Shown here: positions 1 to 9,485 of the stretch, one piece after another
How positions within the stretch are numbered: the stretch's first letter is position 1
Layout of the letters: the number at the start of each line of letters is the position of its first letter
NCBI GenBank assembly: GCA_024682035.1
Contig: JAIKZS010000173.1
Coordinates: 1 to 64,000, forward strand
Source of the DNA: Bacteroidaceae bacterium
Lineage (GTDB): Bacteria > Bacteroidota > Bacteroidia > Bacteroidales > Bacteroidaceae
Reading direction: 5' to 3'
Length of the DNA stretch: 64,000 bases
Made by a program: the position numbers and the translations under genes
The notes under the pieces: generated by a model
The model's input: only the letters and a program-made list of their open reading frames with translations
Told to the model about the DNA's origin: nothing
Databases searched by the model: none

Positions 1-31
1 CCCGTTTCTATGTAAATAAAGTGATTATATT

Positions 32-2116
32 ATGTCTATAATTTTTTTAGCTGCTTTACTATCGTTTATCACTCTAACATCACTTGCCAATGATACAAAT
101 ACAATTCAGCAAGATAGCACGGCAATAAGGCGCATGGGACAAAATCCCGATGTAACTAAGGAATTCGAATTAAATCCTGTAGTTGTAACAGGTACCGGTA
201 CACACCAGCGTTTGAAAAACACCACTGCTCCTGTAGCTGTGGTAACAGCCAACGAAATAAAACGTGCCGGCATCATGGATTTCCAGCAAGCTATGACTAT
301 GATGATTCCATCTCTTTCATTTAATCCCACATCAATGGGTTCTTATCTTATGATGAACGGGTTGGGCAACAAATATGTGCTGATTCTTATAAATGGCCAC
401 AAACTCATTGGTGATGTGTCTAACAACATCGACCTCGAACGAATAGACATGAGTCGCGTAAAACGCATTGAGGTACTTAATGGGGCTGCATCATCTATCT
501 ATGGTTCTGATGCTATAGCCGGTGTAATCAACATCATTACCAACGATCCAGAAGATGAAATAACATTTACCAGCAATAGCAAATACAGCGGAAAAGGCCA
601 ATACACACAAGATGTAAATCTCGATATTGCCAAAGGCAAATTTGGTTCATCTACAGCTTTTAGACATACCCAAGCCAATAACTGGCAGAACTCTCCTTAC
701 GAGACAGTCAAAGAGAAAGATGGCACTATCAGCTTGCGCGAAACCGTCTATCCCATGTCATTTGGCTATCACTCAAATTCAGTAAATCATAAATTTACAT
801 TCAAGCCAAATGACAAACTATCGTTCTATGCCAGCGGCAATTATTATTGGAAATTAACCAACCGCCCTCCTAAGGTGAAAGGTACTAATGGTGGCTTTAA
901 TTATGACCTTCACAACGAATCGTGGCGATTTGAAGGAGGAGGTTTATACCGCATAGACAACAAGAACTCTATCAAGTTGGACCTCACAGCTGATAATTAT
1001 AAAGGTAGTCACAAATTTATTACAGATTATCAAAGTTATAAACCAGGTGACTATACCATGAGTAAGCATCAGAAATATTATAACGCTGAAATGCGCGGCA
1101 TTTTCCATTTTACAGAAAACAGTAACACTGTGTTTGGTTTGAATACCCGCCAGGACAAACTGAAATCATCCAGCGGTAATGTAGAAGGTTCTGCTTATAC
1201 CCTTTCTGCTTACGCACAACATGAGGTAAAATGGAAGGCATTCAAAGCTACTGTTGGTGCACGTTATGACTACCACGAACTTGCAGGCAGTCATTTCAGC
1301 CCGAAAGCTACCCTTATGTACTCCATTGGAGGCTTTAACCTGCGAGCTACTTATGCACATGGTTTCCTGTCGCCACAATTAAGTGAGTTGTATTACAAAT
1401 ACTACAATGACAATGCGGGTAAAAAGCCTACAATCACAATTGGCAACAAAGAATTAAAAGCGGGTAAGAGCAACTATGTATCACTGAATGCTGAATATAG
1501 GACCGACAAATTCAGTGTGTCGGTAACTGGGTATCTGAACTACCTGAACGACATGATTACCCGTAAGTCCTATCCTATTACTGATGAAGTGATTGATTGG
1601 TCACGCAAAAATCTGCAATTAACAGAAGAACAAATAGCTCGTCTGGAAGACTACAGCATTTATGTTAACTTTGACCGGGCTATCATTCGTGGTGTGCAAG
1701 TTGACGCTTCTGCCAACCTTTTCCCAGGTTTTATTGTTAGCGGAAACTATAGCTACACTTATTCTCGTGGTAAACTTGATGGTGTGTGGCAGAACATAGA
1801 ACGCAGCATTCGTCACACGGGGACCATTGCTGCTAACTACTCTCACAGTTGGGGTTATTACCGTTTAAATATTAACCTGAATGGCCGTTTACAAAGCAAG
1901 CGTTTGTTTCCCGACGAAGACGATGCGCCTGGATATGGTCTTTGGAACATCAATACTCGCCACACATTCGATCATCTGAAACATGTTCAGTTGGAACCAA
2001 GTATCGGTATCGACAATATCTTTAACAAGAAAGACTGCCGTCCAAAGGGTGTCAACTATGCTTTGCTTTCACCTGGCAGAATGATCACTATAGGATTGAA
2101 TATTAAATTTAAATAA
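32..2116 (+). CDS. TonB-dependent outer-membrane receptor, BtuB-like
   Basis: This 694-residue protein is an outer-membrane active transporter. It has a hydrophobic signal peptide (about residues 1-19), then a TonB-box-like segment (NPVVVTGTG, near residue 48), a plug domain that includes IYGSDAIAGVINI, and a C-terminal beta-barrel ending in an aromatic/basic strand (GLNIKFK). It lacks the N-terminal carboxypeptidase-like extension of SusC proteins, so it is the shorter BtuB/FepA-type receptor. An in-frame stop lies just upstream at 17-19, which supports the ATG used here. It is followed after 12 bp by a secreted CbiK-like chelatase and the corrin operon, so cobalamin, a corrinoid, cobalt or another tetrapyrrole is the likely substrate. 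The substrate is inferred from neighbours only. Confidence 0.85.
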   Translation: MSIIFLAALLSFITLTSLANDTNTIQQDSTAIRRMGQNPDVTKEFELNPVVVTGTGTHQRLKNTTAPVAVVTANEIKRAGIMDFQQAMTMMIPSLSFNPTSMGSYLMMNGLGNKYVLILINGHKLIGDVSNNIDLERIDMSRVKRIEVLNGAASSIYGSDAIAGVINIITNDPEDEITFTSNSKYSGKGQYTQDVNLDIAKGKFGSSTAFRHTQANNWQNSPYETVKEKDGTISLRETVYPMSFGYHSNSVNHKFTFKPNDKLSFYASGNYYWKLTNRPPKVKGTNGGFNYDLHNESWRFEGGGLYRIDNKNSIKLDLTADNYKGSHKFITDYQSYKPGDYTMSKHQKYYNAEMRGIFHFTENSNTVFGLNTRQDKLKSSSGNVEGSAYTLSAYAQHEVKWKAFKATVGARYDYHELAGSHFSPKATLMYSIGGFNLRATYAHGFLSPQLSELYYKYYNDNAGKKPTITIGNKELKAGKSNYVSLNAEYRTDKFSVSVTGYLNYLNDMITRKSYPITDEVIDWSRKNLQLTEEQIARLEDYSIYVNFDRAIIRGVQVDASANLFPGFIVSGNYSYTYSRGKLDGVWQNIERSIRHTGTIAANYSHSWGYYRLNINLNGRLQSKRLFPDEDDAPGYGLWNINTRHTFDHLKHVQLEPSIGIDNIFNKKDCRPKGVNYALLSPGRMITIGLNIKFK

Positions 2117-2128
2117 CCCATAATAAAC

Positions 2129-2947
2129 ATGAAAAAAATTTGTTTATTTGCCATATTGCTGTGTGTCAGCATCATTACATTTGCACAAGCTGATAAGACT
2201 GCAATCTTGATGGTGCACTTTGGTACTACAGAGCCTGAAGGTAGAACTTTGTCATTAGAAACAGTGAATAACGATGTAAAGGCTGCTTTCCCCGATATGG
2301 AAGTCAGACAAGCTTATGCGTCTGCTATTATCAGAAATATCTGGGGTAAACGAGGCGAGCGCATCTACAGTCCACAAGAAGCATTGATGCAGTTACGTGC
2401 GGACGGTTACGAACACGTTTACGTACAAAGCACCACATTGATGGAAGGTTACGAAATGACCTATCTTAGAGAAACGATTGCCTCTCTACGACCATTCTTC
2501 AAAGAGTTGGTAGCAGGTAATCCCCTACTATACAGTGTAGAAGATTGCAAAGAAGTGTTGAGAATTTTATCTGTCGATGCTGCAGCGAAAAACCAATCAG
2601 TTGTGTTGGTTGGTCACGGAACCACCCATCCTTCTACCGCAGTTTATGCAATGATGCAAACTATGCTGCAAGAGACTGGTCAAAACAATTGGTATGTCTC
2701 CACCATCGAAGGTTATCCTACACAAGATATGACTTTGAAAAAACTTAAGCAAGACAAAGTGAAAAAAGTAGAGCTTCGCCCATTGTTACTTACTGCAGGT
2801 GATCATGCAAGAAATGACATTGCCAAAGAATGGAAAGAACTTTTCGAGCAACAAGGTTTCGAAGTATCTATCAAACTGCAAGGGTTAGGTGAATTCAAAG
2901 CCATCAGAGACATTTATATCCAACATATTAAAAATATGTTGAAGTAA
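2129..2947 (+). CDS. cbiK: Sirohydrochlorin cobaltochelatase CbiK-like, with signal peptide
   Basis: CbiK family members insert Co2+ into sirohydrochlorin (factor II) in the anaerobic cobalamin pathway. The expected catalytic and metal-binding residues are visible: His163 in VGHGTTHP, Glu194 in EGYP and His226 in TAGDHARND. At 272 residues it is slightly longer than cytoplasmic CbiK because of an N-terminal signal peptide (about residues 1-20, ending ITFAQA), so it should be periplasmic. Exported members of the family are known: CbiK-P of Desulfovibrio, and the IhtB/FetB haem-binding lipoprotein of Porphyromonas. It sits 12 bp after the TonB receptor and 88 bp before cbiHC. It could make cobalt-sirohydrochlorin for the operon, or act on imported tetrapyrroles; the sequence does not decide between them. 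Confidence 0.85.
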   Translation: MKKICLFAILLCVSIITFAQADKTAILMVHFGTTEPEGRTLSLETVNNDVKAAFPDMEVRQAYASAIIRNIWGKRGERIYSPQEALMQLRADGYEHVYVQSTTLMEGYEMTYLRETIASLRPFFKELVAGNPLLYSVEDCKEVLRILSVDAAAKNQSVVLVGHGTTHPSTAVYAMMQTMLQETGQNNWYVSTIEGYPTQDMTLKKLKQDKVKKVELRPLLLTAGDHARNDIAKEWKELFEQQGFEVSIKLQGLGEFKAIRDIYIQHIKNMLK

Positions 2948-3035
2948 ATCACTATTTTTGCAACATACTCACCTCTCAGTAAGTCTGCTTACCGACAACA
3001 GAGAAATCGTTTTTCAATTTAGAAAGATATAACAA

Positions 3036-4451
3036 ATGAAACAACCAAAAATTATTGTAGCAGGCATTGGACCTGGAAATGAAGCCGATATAACCACAGC
3101 TGTCAGAGAAGCCTTGAATGAAGCCGATGTGGTAGTAGGCTATAAATACTATTTCCAGTTTGTCAAGCCTTATCTGCATGAAGGTGCTCAATGCATAGAT
3201 ACTGGCATGAAGAAAGAACGTGACAGAGCCCTGCAAGCTTTTATGCTGGCCGAAGAAGGCCACACCGTTGTGGTCATCAGTTCTGGTGATGCTGGCATCT
3301 ACGGTATGACCCCTTTAATCTTCGAAATGAAGAAAGAGCACAATAGCAATATCGAGGTTGTTTCTATTCCTGGCATCAGTGCTTTCCAAAAAGCAGCTTC
3401 TTTGCTGGGAGCCCCTATCGGTCACGACTTGTGTCTCATATCCTTGAGTGATTTAATGACTCCTTGGGATAAAATTGAAAAACGCATCATAGCTGCAGCC
3501 GAAGCCGATTTCGTAACGGCTGTTTATAACCCTAAGAGTGTGGGCAGATATTGGCAACTCTATCGCCTACAGGAACTCTTCCTGCAGCATGGACGCAGTG
3601 AAGATACTCCAGTAGGTTTTGTGCGGCAGGCAGGACGTCCGGAACAAGAAGTTACTGTAACCACCTTGGCGGCTTTCAATCCTGAAGACGTTGATATGTT
3701 TACTGTTGTTATCATAGGTAACTCACAATCATACAATTGGCAAAACACTATGATTACACCTCGTGGCTATTACCGCAACGAAAACATAGAACCAGCTTTG
3801 AAAGTCGGACAAAGCATCATGATTGAGAGTTTCCGTACCATTGAAAAAGAATTGAAAGACAAAAATATTCCACTGGGTCGTAAATGGTCACTCCTACATG
3901 CTATCCATACCACCGCCGACTTCGATATGGAAAATATTTTATTGGTTGATGACCAAGCAGTTGAAACCCTATATGATGGAGTAGAAAGTGGGCGCATCAA
4001 GCACATCATTACCGATGTAACAATGGTGGTAAGTGGCATCCGAAAGGGAGCCTTGCAACGATTAGGAGTAGATGCAAAATGCTATTTAGACGACCCTCGA
4101 GTTAAGCAAATGGCTGATGAGAAAGGAATTACCCGTACACAAGCAGGCATTCGTCTGGCAGTAGAAGATTTCCCAGAAGATGCAATTTTTGCTTTTGGCA
4201 ACGCCCCCACCGCCTTGATGGAACTGTGTGAATTGATTCGTAAGGGTAAAGCCCATCCGGCTGGCATCATAGCCTCACCTGTTGGTTTTGTGCATGTCAG
4301 AGAATCTAAACATATGGTAAAACCTTTCAAAAATATTCCCAAACTCATTGTGGAAGGTCGCAAGGGAGGCAGCAACTTAGCAGCCACCTTGATTAATTCC
4401 ATCTTGTGTTTTAATGATGCTGCGGCTTTATGGCCGGGAAGGGACCTTTAA
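3036..4451 (+). CDS. cbiHC: Fused CbiH (precorrin-3B C17-methyltransferase) and CbiC (precorrin-8X methylmutase)
   Basis: This 471-residue two-domain enzyme carries two steps of corrin ring synthesis. Residues 1 to about 245 are a SAM-dependent tetrapyrrole methylase of the CbiH/CobJ type (IIVAGIGPGNEADIT start, SSGDAGIYGM loop, VYNPKS and GFVRQAGR segments); this enzyme drives C17 methylation and ring contraction. Residues from about 260 to 471 are CbiC/CobH (DVTMVVSGIRK, FGNAPTAL, IIASPVGFV), which migrates the C11 methyl to C12. Because CbiK, CbiD and CbiG are also encoded here, the cobalt-early pathway applies. The gene is followed by 89 bp that contain a small 7-bp hairpin (4465-4491), then cbiET. 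Confidence 0.9.
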   Translation: MKQPKIIVAGIGPGNEADITTAVREALNEADVVVGYKYYFQFVKPYLHEGAQCIDTGMKKERDRALQAFMLAEEGHTVVVISSGDAGIYGMTPLIFEMKKEHNSNIEVVSIPGISAFQKAASLLGAPIGHDLCLISLSDLMTPWDKIEKRIIAAAEADFVTAVYNPKSVGRYWQLYRLQELFLQHGRSEDTPVGFVRQAGRPEQEVTVTTLAAFNPEDVDMFTVVIIGNSQSYNWQNTMITPRGYYRNENIEPALKVGQSIMIESFRTIEKELKDKNIPLGRKWSLLHAIHTTADFDMENILLVDDQAVETLYDGVESGRIKHIITDVTMVVSGIRKGALQRLGVDAKCYLDDPRVKQMADEKGITRTQAGIRLAVEDFPEDAIFAFGNAPTALMELCELIRKGKAHPAGIIASPVGFVHVRESKHMVKPFKNIPKLIVEGRKGGSNLAATLINSILCFNDAAALWPGRDL

Positions 4452-4540
4452 CCATGAAGGTTGAAGATTTATGTATTTTATCAATAAATCTAATTAGGTA
4501 AACTGAAGCGAGAAACAAAACATTTTATGGGTGAAGAAGC

Positions 4541-5740
4541 ATGAAGAACTTTGTTGTCATAGGACTAAGTGATGCACAGCAACCTTTTTTAGAACCTGCT
4601 GCATTAGCGCATATTGCTAAAGAAAAAGTGTTTAGCGGAGGAAAACGTCACCACGAAATTGTGGCCAATTTACTGCCAGACGATGCCGTTTGGATTGACA
4701 TTACTGTACCACTTTCCAATGTCTTTAAACAATATGAGGATCTTTTTCGCACGCATCAAACCATCGTAGTTTTTGCTTCAGGCGACCCGTTGTTCTTCGG
4801 TTTTGCTAACACCATTCTGCGTGAGATGCCCAATGCCTCCATAGAGCTCATCCCTTCTTTTAATTCCTTACAAACATTGGCCCACCGCATACTGATGCCT
4901 TATCACGACATGCGTATAGTTTCACTCACCGGTCGTCCGTGGCATGAATTCGACAGAGCATTGATTGAAAGAGTCCCCAAGATAGGTGTGCTAACCGACA
5001 ACCGGGAACATACTCCAGGCAGCATTGCCCAGCGCATGCTTGATTTTGGATACGACCAATACAAAATGTGTGTAGGGGAACATTTAGGCAATCCAGAAGT
5101 CGAGCGAGTCACCCATCTCACTTTGTCTGAAGCCAGTCAGCAATCATTTAGCAGTCCTAATTGCATCATCCTGCAAGCGGCACAGACTAAACCAAGATTA
5201 TTCGGAATTCCCGACAATCAGTTTGCTATTTTGGAAGGACGCCCCAGAATGATTACCAAAGCCCCTATCCGACTGCTGTCATTGCAAACTCTTGATTTAT
5301 ATCAGAAACATACACTGTGGGACATTGGTTTCTGTACAGGTTCTATCAGTATTGAAGCAAAGCTGCAGTTTCCACATCTCCAAATAGTTGCGTTTGAAGT
5401 TCGACAGGAAGGAAAGGCCCTTATGCAAACCAATACTCAGCGATTTGGAGCTCCCGGCATCATTAGTTTAATAGGCGATTTCCTTACACAAGACCTTAGT
5501 TCACTGCCCCAGCCCGATGCCGTATTCATAGGAGGACATAACGGTCAACTTCCTCTTATGCTGGAACGCATCAAGAGCGTCTTATTACCTGGTGGTTGTG
5601 TTGTGTTCAATTCCGTTAGCAAAGACAGTCAACAAGCTTTCAAAGAAGCAGCAACCACACAAGGTTTTGCTTTGCAACCATCTATGCATGTTGCACTCAA
5701 CGATTATAACCCCATAGAAATTATAAAAGCTACGTTATGA
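4541..5740 (+). CDS. cbiET: Fused CbiE-CbiT cobalt-precorrin-7/-6B methyltransferase (CobL type)
   Basis: The 399-residue length matches CobL, in which CbiE (C5-methyltransferase, N-terminal half) and CbiT (C15-methyltransferase and decarboxylase, C-terminal half) are joined. The CbiE part shows the tetrapyrrole-methylase loop FASGDPLFFG and SLTGRPWHE. The CbiT part, from about residue 240, shows the Rossmann-type SAM site WDIGFCTGSISIEA and the IGGHNGQL segment. Its stop codon overlaps the start of the next gene by 4 bp (ATGA), so translational coupling with cbiGF is expected. The preceding 89-bp gap is the largest inside this run of ring genes. Confidence 0.92.
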   Translation: MKNFVVIGLSDAQQPFLEPAALAHIAKEKVFSGGKRHHEIVANLLPDDAVWIDITVPLSNVFKQYEDLFRTHQTIVVFASGDPLFFGFANTILREMPNASIELIPSFNSLQTLAHRILMPYHDMRIVSLTGRPWHEFDRALIERVPKIGVLTDNREHTPGSIAQRMLDFGYDQYKMCVGEHLGNPEVERVTHLTLSEASQQSFSSPNCIILQAAQTKPRLFGIPDNQFAILEGRPRMITKAPIRLLSLQTLDLYQKHTLWDIGFCTGSISIEAKLQFPHLQIVAFEVRQEGKALMQTNTQRFGAPGIISLIGDFLTQDLSSLPQPDAVFIGGHNGQLPLMLERIKSVLLPGGCVVFNSVSKDSQQAFKEAATTQGFALQPSMHVALNDYNPIEIIKATL

Positions 5741-7524
5741 AAATAGCAATAATTTACATAAACGAAACGGGTAAAAATATAGCTGCCACCCTATGCCAAC
5801 AATTCAAAGGAGAATTACTAAATCGAACACAGGTTGGCAATATGTGGGAAAACTACGATGCTTTTGTCTTTATCGGAGCCATGGGCATTTGTGTTCGTAC
5901 CATCGCTCCGTATATAAAAGACAAACACACAGATCCTGCAGTGGTATGTATAGACAGTCTGGGTAAACAAGTCATCTCTGTGCTGTCAGGACATGTTGGC
6001 GGTGCTAACGAACTCACCCAGCAAATTGCCAATGCTTTAGGGGCTATACCCGTTATCACTACGCAAAGTGACATCAGCGGTCTTTGGGCGCTTGACACGT
6101 TTGAGAAACGTTTTGACTGGTCGATAGCTTCCGATTTATGGGGTGATGACATGAATAAGATTATTGCCACTTTTGTGAGCGGTCAGCCCACCGCTTTACT
6201 ACTCGAAGCACACGACGATGGTACTGATTATCTGGAGAGTACCCTCCCATCACACGTTAGTATTGTCAACAGCATGGACGAAGTGATAGCCAGCAAATAC
6301 AAACTGGTCATCATCGTTTCTCCCTTTATGCATTCAGCTCCCGACGGAGTATTAGAGCTCCATTTTGTACCTATGATAGGTACCATAGGTTTTGGATTGG
6401 CGCACCAAGCATCCAATCCCCTTGAGATCTACGATGAAATAGATCAGGCATTTGCCGAAAAGGGGGTGCTGCCCTGCTCGCATCATTACTGTACAATTGA
6501 TGTGAAAGCCGACGAACCTTTTGTCGAAGTATTAAAAAATGAATACGGAAATAAAGTTACTTTCTTTACAGCCGAACAATTAGCCCAAGTGGAAGTGCCC
6601 CACCCCAGCGATACGGTATTGAAGCATGTGGGTACTCCCAGTGTCTGCGAGGCAGCTGCTATTTTGGGTTCAAATAAAGGAAAACTGATCATTGAAAAAG
6701 TGAAAGGCAAAAACTGGACGGCAGCACTGGCCATTGATTATGCCCATTTGCGTACGCCCAAGCACGGACACATTGAGATTGTTGGCGCTGGACCAGGCGA
6801 TCCCGATCTGGTATCTGTTCGCGGCAGGAAATTGTTAGAGAAAGCTGATTTGATTTTATATGCAGGCAGTTTGGTTCCCAAAGAGTTAACAGAATGCCAT
6901 AAACCTGGCGCCACCGTTCTCAGTTCTGCATCAATGGCTTTAGAAGAGCAAGTAAACCTCATGAAGAAATTTTACGATGATGGCAAATACATTGTTCGCT
7001 TACACACCGGCGACCCCTGTATCTTTGGCGCTATTCAAGAGCAAATGAATTATTTCGACCAATGGGGACTTGACTATCACATCACGCCCGGCATATCTTC
7101 ATTTTTGGCTGCTGCAGCTGAACTGCGTTCACAATTCACAATACCTGAGCGTGTGCAAACCATTATTCTCACACGAGGAGAAGGCCGAACACCTATGCCC
7201 GACAAAGAGAAGTTGCACCTTTTGGCCCGCTCTCAAAGCACTATGTGCATCTTCCTGAGTGCTGCCATTGTTGATGATGTGCAACGTGAACTTCTTCAGG
7301 AATATCCTGAAAACACACCCGTAGCAGCTTGCTATCACCTTACTTGGAAAGATCAGCGCATTTATCGCGGAGAATTGAAAGATTTAGCTAAAATCGTAAA
7401 AGATAATAAGCTAACGCTCACCACCATGCTGGTAGTTGGTGATGCCATCGATAATCGCCACGGACTGTCGGAATTGTATAACAAACAGTTCACGCATTTG
7501 TTCAGGAAAGGTGAAGATAAATAA
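5737..7524 (+). CDS. cbiGF: Fused CbiG (cobalt-precorrin-5A hydrolase) and CbiF (precorrin-4 C11-methyltransferase)
   Basis: This 595-residue fusion joins two consecutive pathway steps. Residues 1 to about 340 match CbiG, which opens the delta-lactone and releases acetaldehyde in the anaerobic route; characteristic segments are FIGAMGICVR, VLSGHVGGANEL and GTPSVCEAAA. From about residue 345 the CbiF/CobM methylase begins (EIVGAGPGDPDLVSVRG, YAGSLVP, HTGDPCIFG, TPGISSFLAAAA). CbiG is not used in the aerobic pathway, so its presence argues for cobalt-early synthesis. It overlaps cbiET by 4 bp and is followed after 36 bp by cbiJD. Confidence 0.92.
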   Translation: MKIAIIYINETGKNIAATLCQQFKGELLNRTQVGNMWENYDAFVFIGAMGICVRTIAPYIKDKHTDPAVVCIDSLGKQVISVLSGHVGGANELTQQIANALGAIPVITTQSDISGLWALDTFEKRFDWSIASDLWGDDMNKIIATFVSGQPTALLLEAHDDGTDYLESTLPSHVSIVNSMDEVIASKYKLVIIVSPFMHSAPDGVLELHFVPMIGTIGFGLAHQASNPLEIYDEIDQAFAEKGVLPCSHHYCTIDVKADEPFVEVLKNEYGNKVTFFTAEQLAQVEVPHPSDTVLKHVGTPSVCEAAAILGSNKGKLIIEKVKGKNWTAALAIDYAHLRTPKHGHIEIVGAGPGDPDLVSVRGRKLLEKADLILYAGSLVPKELTECHKPGATVLSSASMALEEQVNLMKKFYDDGKYIVRLHTGDPCIFGAIQEQMNYFDQWGLDYHITPGISSFLAAAAELRSQFTIPERVQTIILTRGEGRTPMPDKEKLHLLARSQSTMCIFLSAAIVDDVQRELLQEYPENTPVAACYHLTWKDQRIYRGELKDLAKIVKDNKLTLTTMLVVGDAIDNRHGLSELYNKQFTHLFRKGEDK

Positions 7525-7560
7525 ATAGACATATCCTAAAAATAGAATAAAAAGGAAGGT

Positions 7561-9477
7561 ATGATTTTAGTATTTGGAGGTACAACCGAAGGAAGGATCG
7601 CTATCAAAAAGCTCGAAGAAGCAGGCAATCCTTACTACTACTCAACGCGAGGCGACGAGCAGGAAGTTGTACTCCAACACGGTCACCGCCTCAAAGGAGC
7701 AATGGATGCTGACAAGCTCACTACTTTCTGCAAAGAACATGGAATTCAATTACTCATTGATGCCGCACACCCCTTTGCAGAAGTGTTGCACCAAACGGTA
7801 GCCCATGTAGCTTCTACCTTATCCTTGCCAGCCATTCGTTTCGAGCGTATCTTTCCTCCCAGAGATCCAGCCATTATTTGGTGTAACGATTACCAAGATG
7901 CCATTGAACAGGTTCAAGCTAAAGGCATTCAACATTTGCTGGCACTCACCGGTGTACAAACTATTTCTAAGCTCAAGCCACTTGTTGAGCAAGGAGTAGA
8001 TTGCTATTTCCGTATTCTTAACCGTGAAAATTCATTTAAAATTGCCCACGAACAAGGCATAGAAGACAACCACCTTTTATTATATAGTGAGAATGCCCAT
8101 TTCTCTAAGCTACAAGAGCAGTTTAACAGAAGCTCAGTACAAGGACAGCAGAAAGGCATTGAAACGCTATGTGATGGAATGATTACCAAAGAAAGCGGAC
8201 TAACTGGTGGTTTTCAAGAAAAAGTAAACGAAGCGAAAGAGCGTGGCATGCAAATATTTGCAGTTTGCCGCCCCATTACTCCCTCCGTCTTCCACATTGT
8301 TAATGGTGAACACGGACTGCGCCGAATGGTCGAGAAACTCCTGCCTGAGTTTTATCCCTTGCACAGCGGCATCACCACAGGGACCTGTGCCACAGCCGCT
8401 TCTGTTGCCGCCTTGCATCAGCTGACTGGGCAACAACCACCTACAGTACCCGTTGTTCTGCCCAATGGCGAAACCATACATATTGATGTGCATTATGCTA
8501 ATCAGTATGCTTATGTACTGAAAGACAGCGGCGATGACCCCGACGTTACCAAAGGCATTGAGATCAGAGCATCCATTGATCTTTTGTCACCTGATACTTC
8601 ATTGACTGCAGAAGACCTGGCAGACGATGATAATCTCATGCCTCATATTCTCGTCAGAGGAGGCGAAGGCATTGGTCGCATCACGCTACCGGGATTCGAT
8701 TATCCTATTGGTTCAGCTGCCATCAACAAAGTACCTCGACAAATGATTCGCCAGAACATAAGACTCTCGTTGGCTCATCAACACCTTGCGGCGCAATTAA
8801 CAATAAAAAAAGATGGATTCAACTTCACCGGTTCACCTCAACAGCCACCCACGCTGCAAGTAACAATTGCAATACCCGAGGGAGTTGAGTTAGCCCACCG
8901 CACCTTCAATCCTCGTTTAGGCATCGTTGGTGGCATCTCAGTTGTGGGCGTATCAGGCATCATTCAGCCTTTCAGCATTGAAGGCTTTATCAACTCTATC
9001 AGGAAGTGCATAGGTGTAGCTAAAGCTATGGAATGCAAGCACATAGTGCTTCATTCAGGAGCCAAGAGCCAGCACCTTTTAGAGCTCAACCATCCTAATC
9101 TGCCTACGCAAGCTTTTGTAGAATATGGCAATTATGTGGGCGAAGCCCTACGGTTGGCCAGCGAACAGCAAATTCCTCAGGTAACGATAGGCATTATGTT
9201 GGGAAAAGCCGTTAAACTGGCAGAAGGACATCTGGATACACATAGCCGCAAGGCCACTATGAACAAAAAATTCATCAAGGAAATGATGCGCGAAGCTGGA
9301 TGTGCAGCAGCACATTTGCAACTTATCGACAACTTGAATATGGCGCGCGACCTTATTAAAATCCTGCCGGGACAAGAACTGGATGCCTTTGCCCAAGTAG
9401 TCATACAGCATTGTTACCGGCATTGTGCTCCTCTTTTACCCAATGGGAAATTAGACATAGAATTTGTAAAAGAATAA
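7561..9477 (+). CDS. cbiJD: Fused CbiJ (precorrin-6A reductase) and CbiD (cobalt-precorrin-5B C1-methyltransferase)
   Basis: This 638-residue fusion starts with the nucleotide-binding signature VFGGTTEGR of CbiJ/CobK, which reduces cobalt-precorrin-6A; IDAAHPFAE and LTGVQTISKL are also typical. At about residue 265 the CbiD domain starts with SGITTGTCATAA, followed by DSGDDPDVTKG and the VGGISVVGVSGII segment. CbiD replaces CobF of the aerobic route. The start ATG is preceded by a purine-rich AAAAAGGAAGG, a rare clear ribosome-binding site in this window. With cbiHC, cbiET and cbiGF it supplies most ring-modifying steps after cobalt-factor III. The missing ring methylase is CbiL (C20 methylation), not found in the window. 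Confidence 0.92.
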   Translation: MILVFGGTTEGRIAIKKLEEAGNPYYYSTRGDEQEVVLQHGHRLKGAMDADKLTTFCKEHGIQLLIDAAHPFAEVLHQTVAHVASTLSLPAIRFERIFPPRDPAIIWCNDYQDAIEQVQAKGIQHLLALTGVQTISKLKPLVEQGVDCYFRILNRENSFKIAHEQGIEDNHLLLYSENAHFSKLQEQFNRSSVQGQQKGIETLCDGMITKESGLTGGFQEKVNEAKERGMQIFAVCRPITPSVFHIVNGEHGLRRMVEKLLPEFYPLHSGITTGTCATAASVAALHQLTGQQPPTVPVVLPNGETIHIDVHYANQYAYVLKDSGDDPDVTKGIEIRASIDLLSPDTSLTAEDLADDDNLMPHILVRGGEGIGRITLPGFDYPIGSAAINKVPRQMIRQNIRLSLAHQHLAAQLTIKKDGFNFTGSPQQPPTLQVTIAIPEGVELAHRTFNPRLGIVGGISVVGVSGIIQPFSIEGFINSIRKCIGVAKAMECKHIVLHSGAKSQHLLELNHPNLPTQAFVEYGNYVGEALRLASEQQIPQVTIGIMLGKAVKLAEGHLDTHSRKATMNKKFIKEMMREAGCAAAHLQLIDNLNMARDLIKILPGQELDAFAQVVIQHCYRHCAPLLPNGKLDIEFVKE

Positions 9478-9485
9478 AGAAATAT

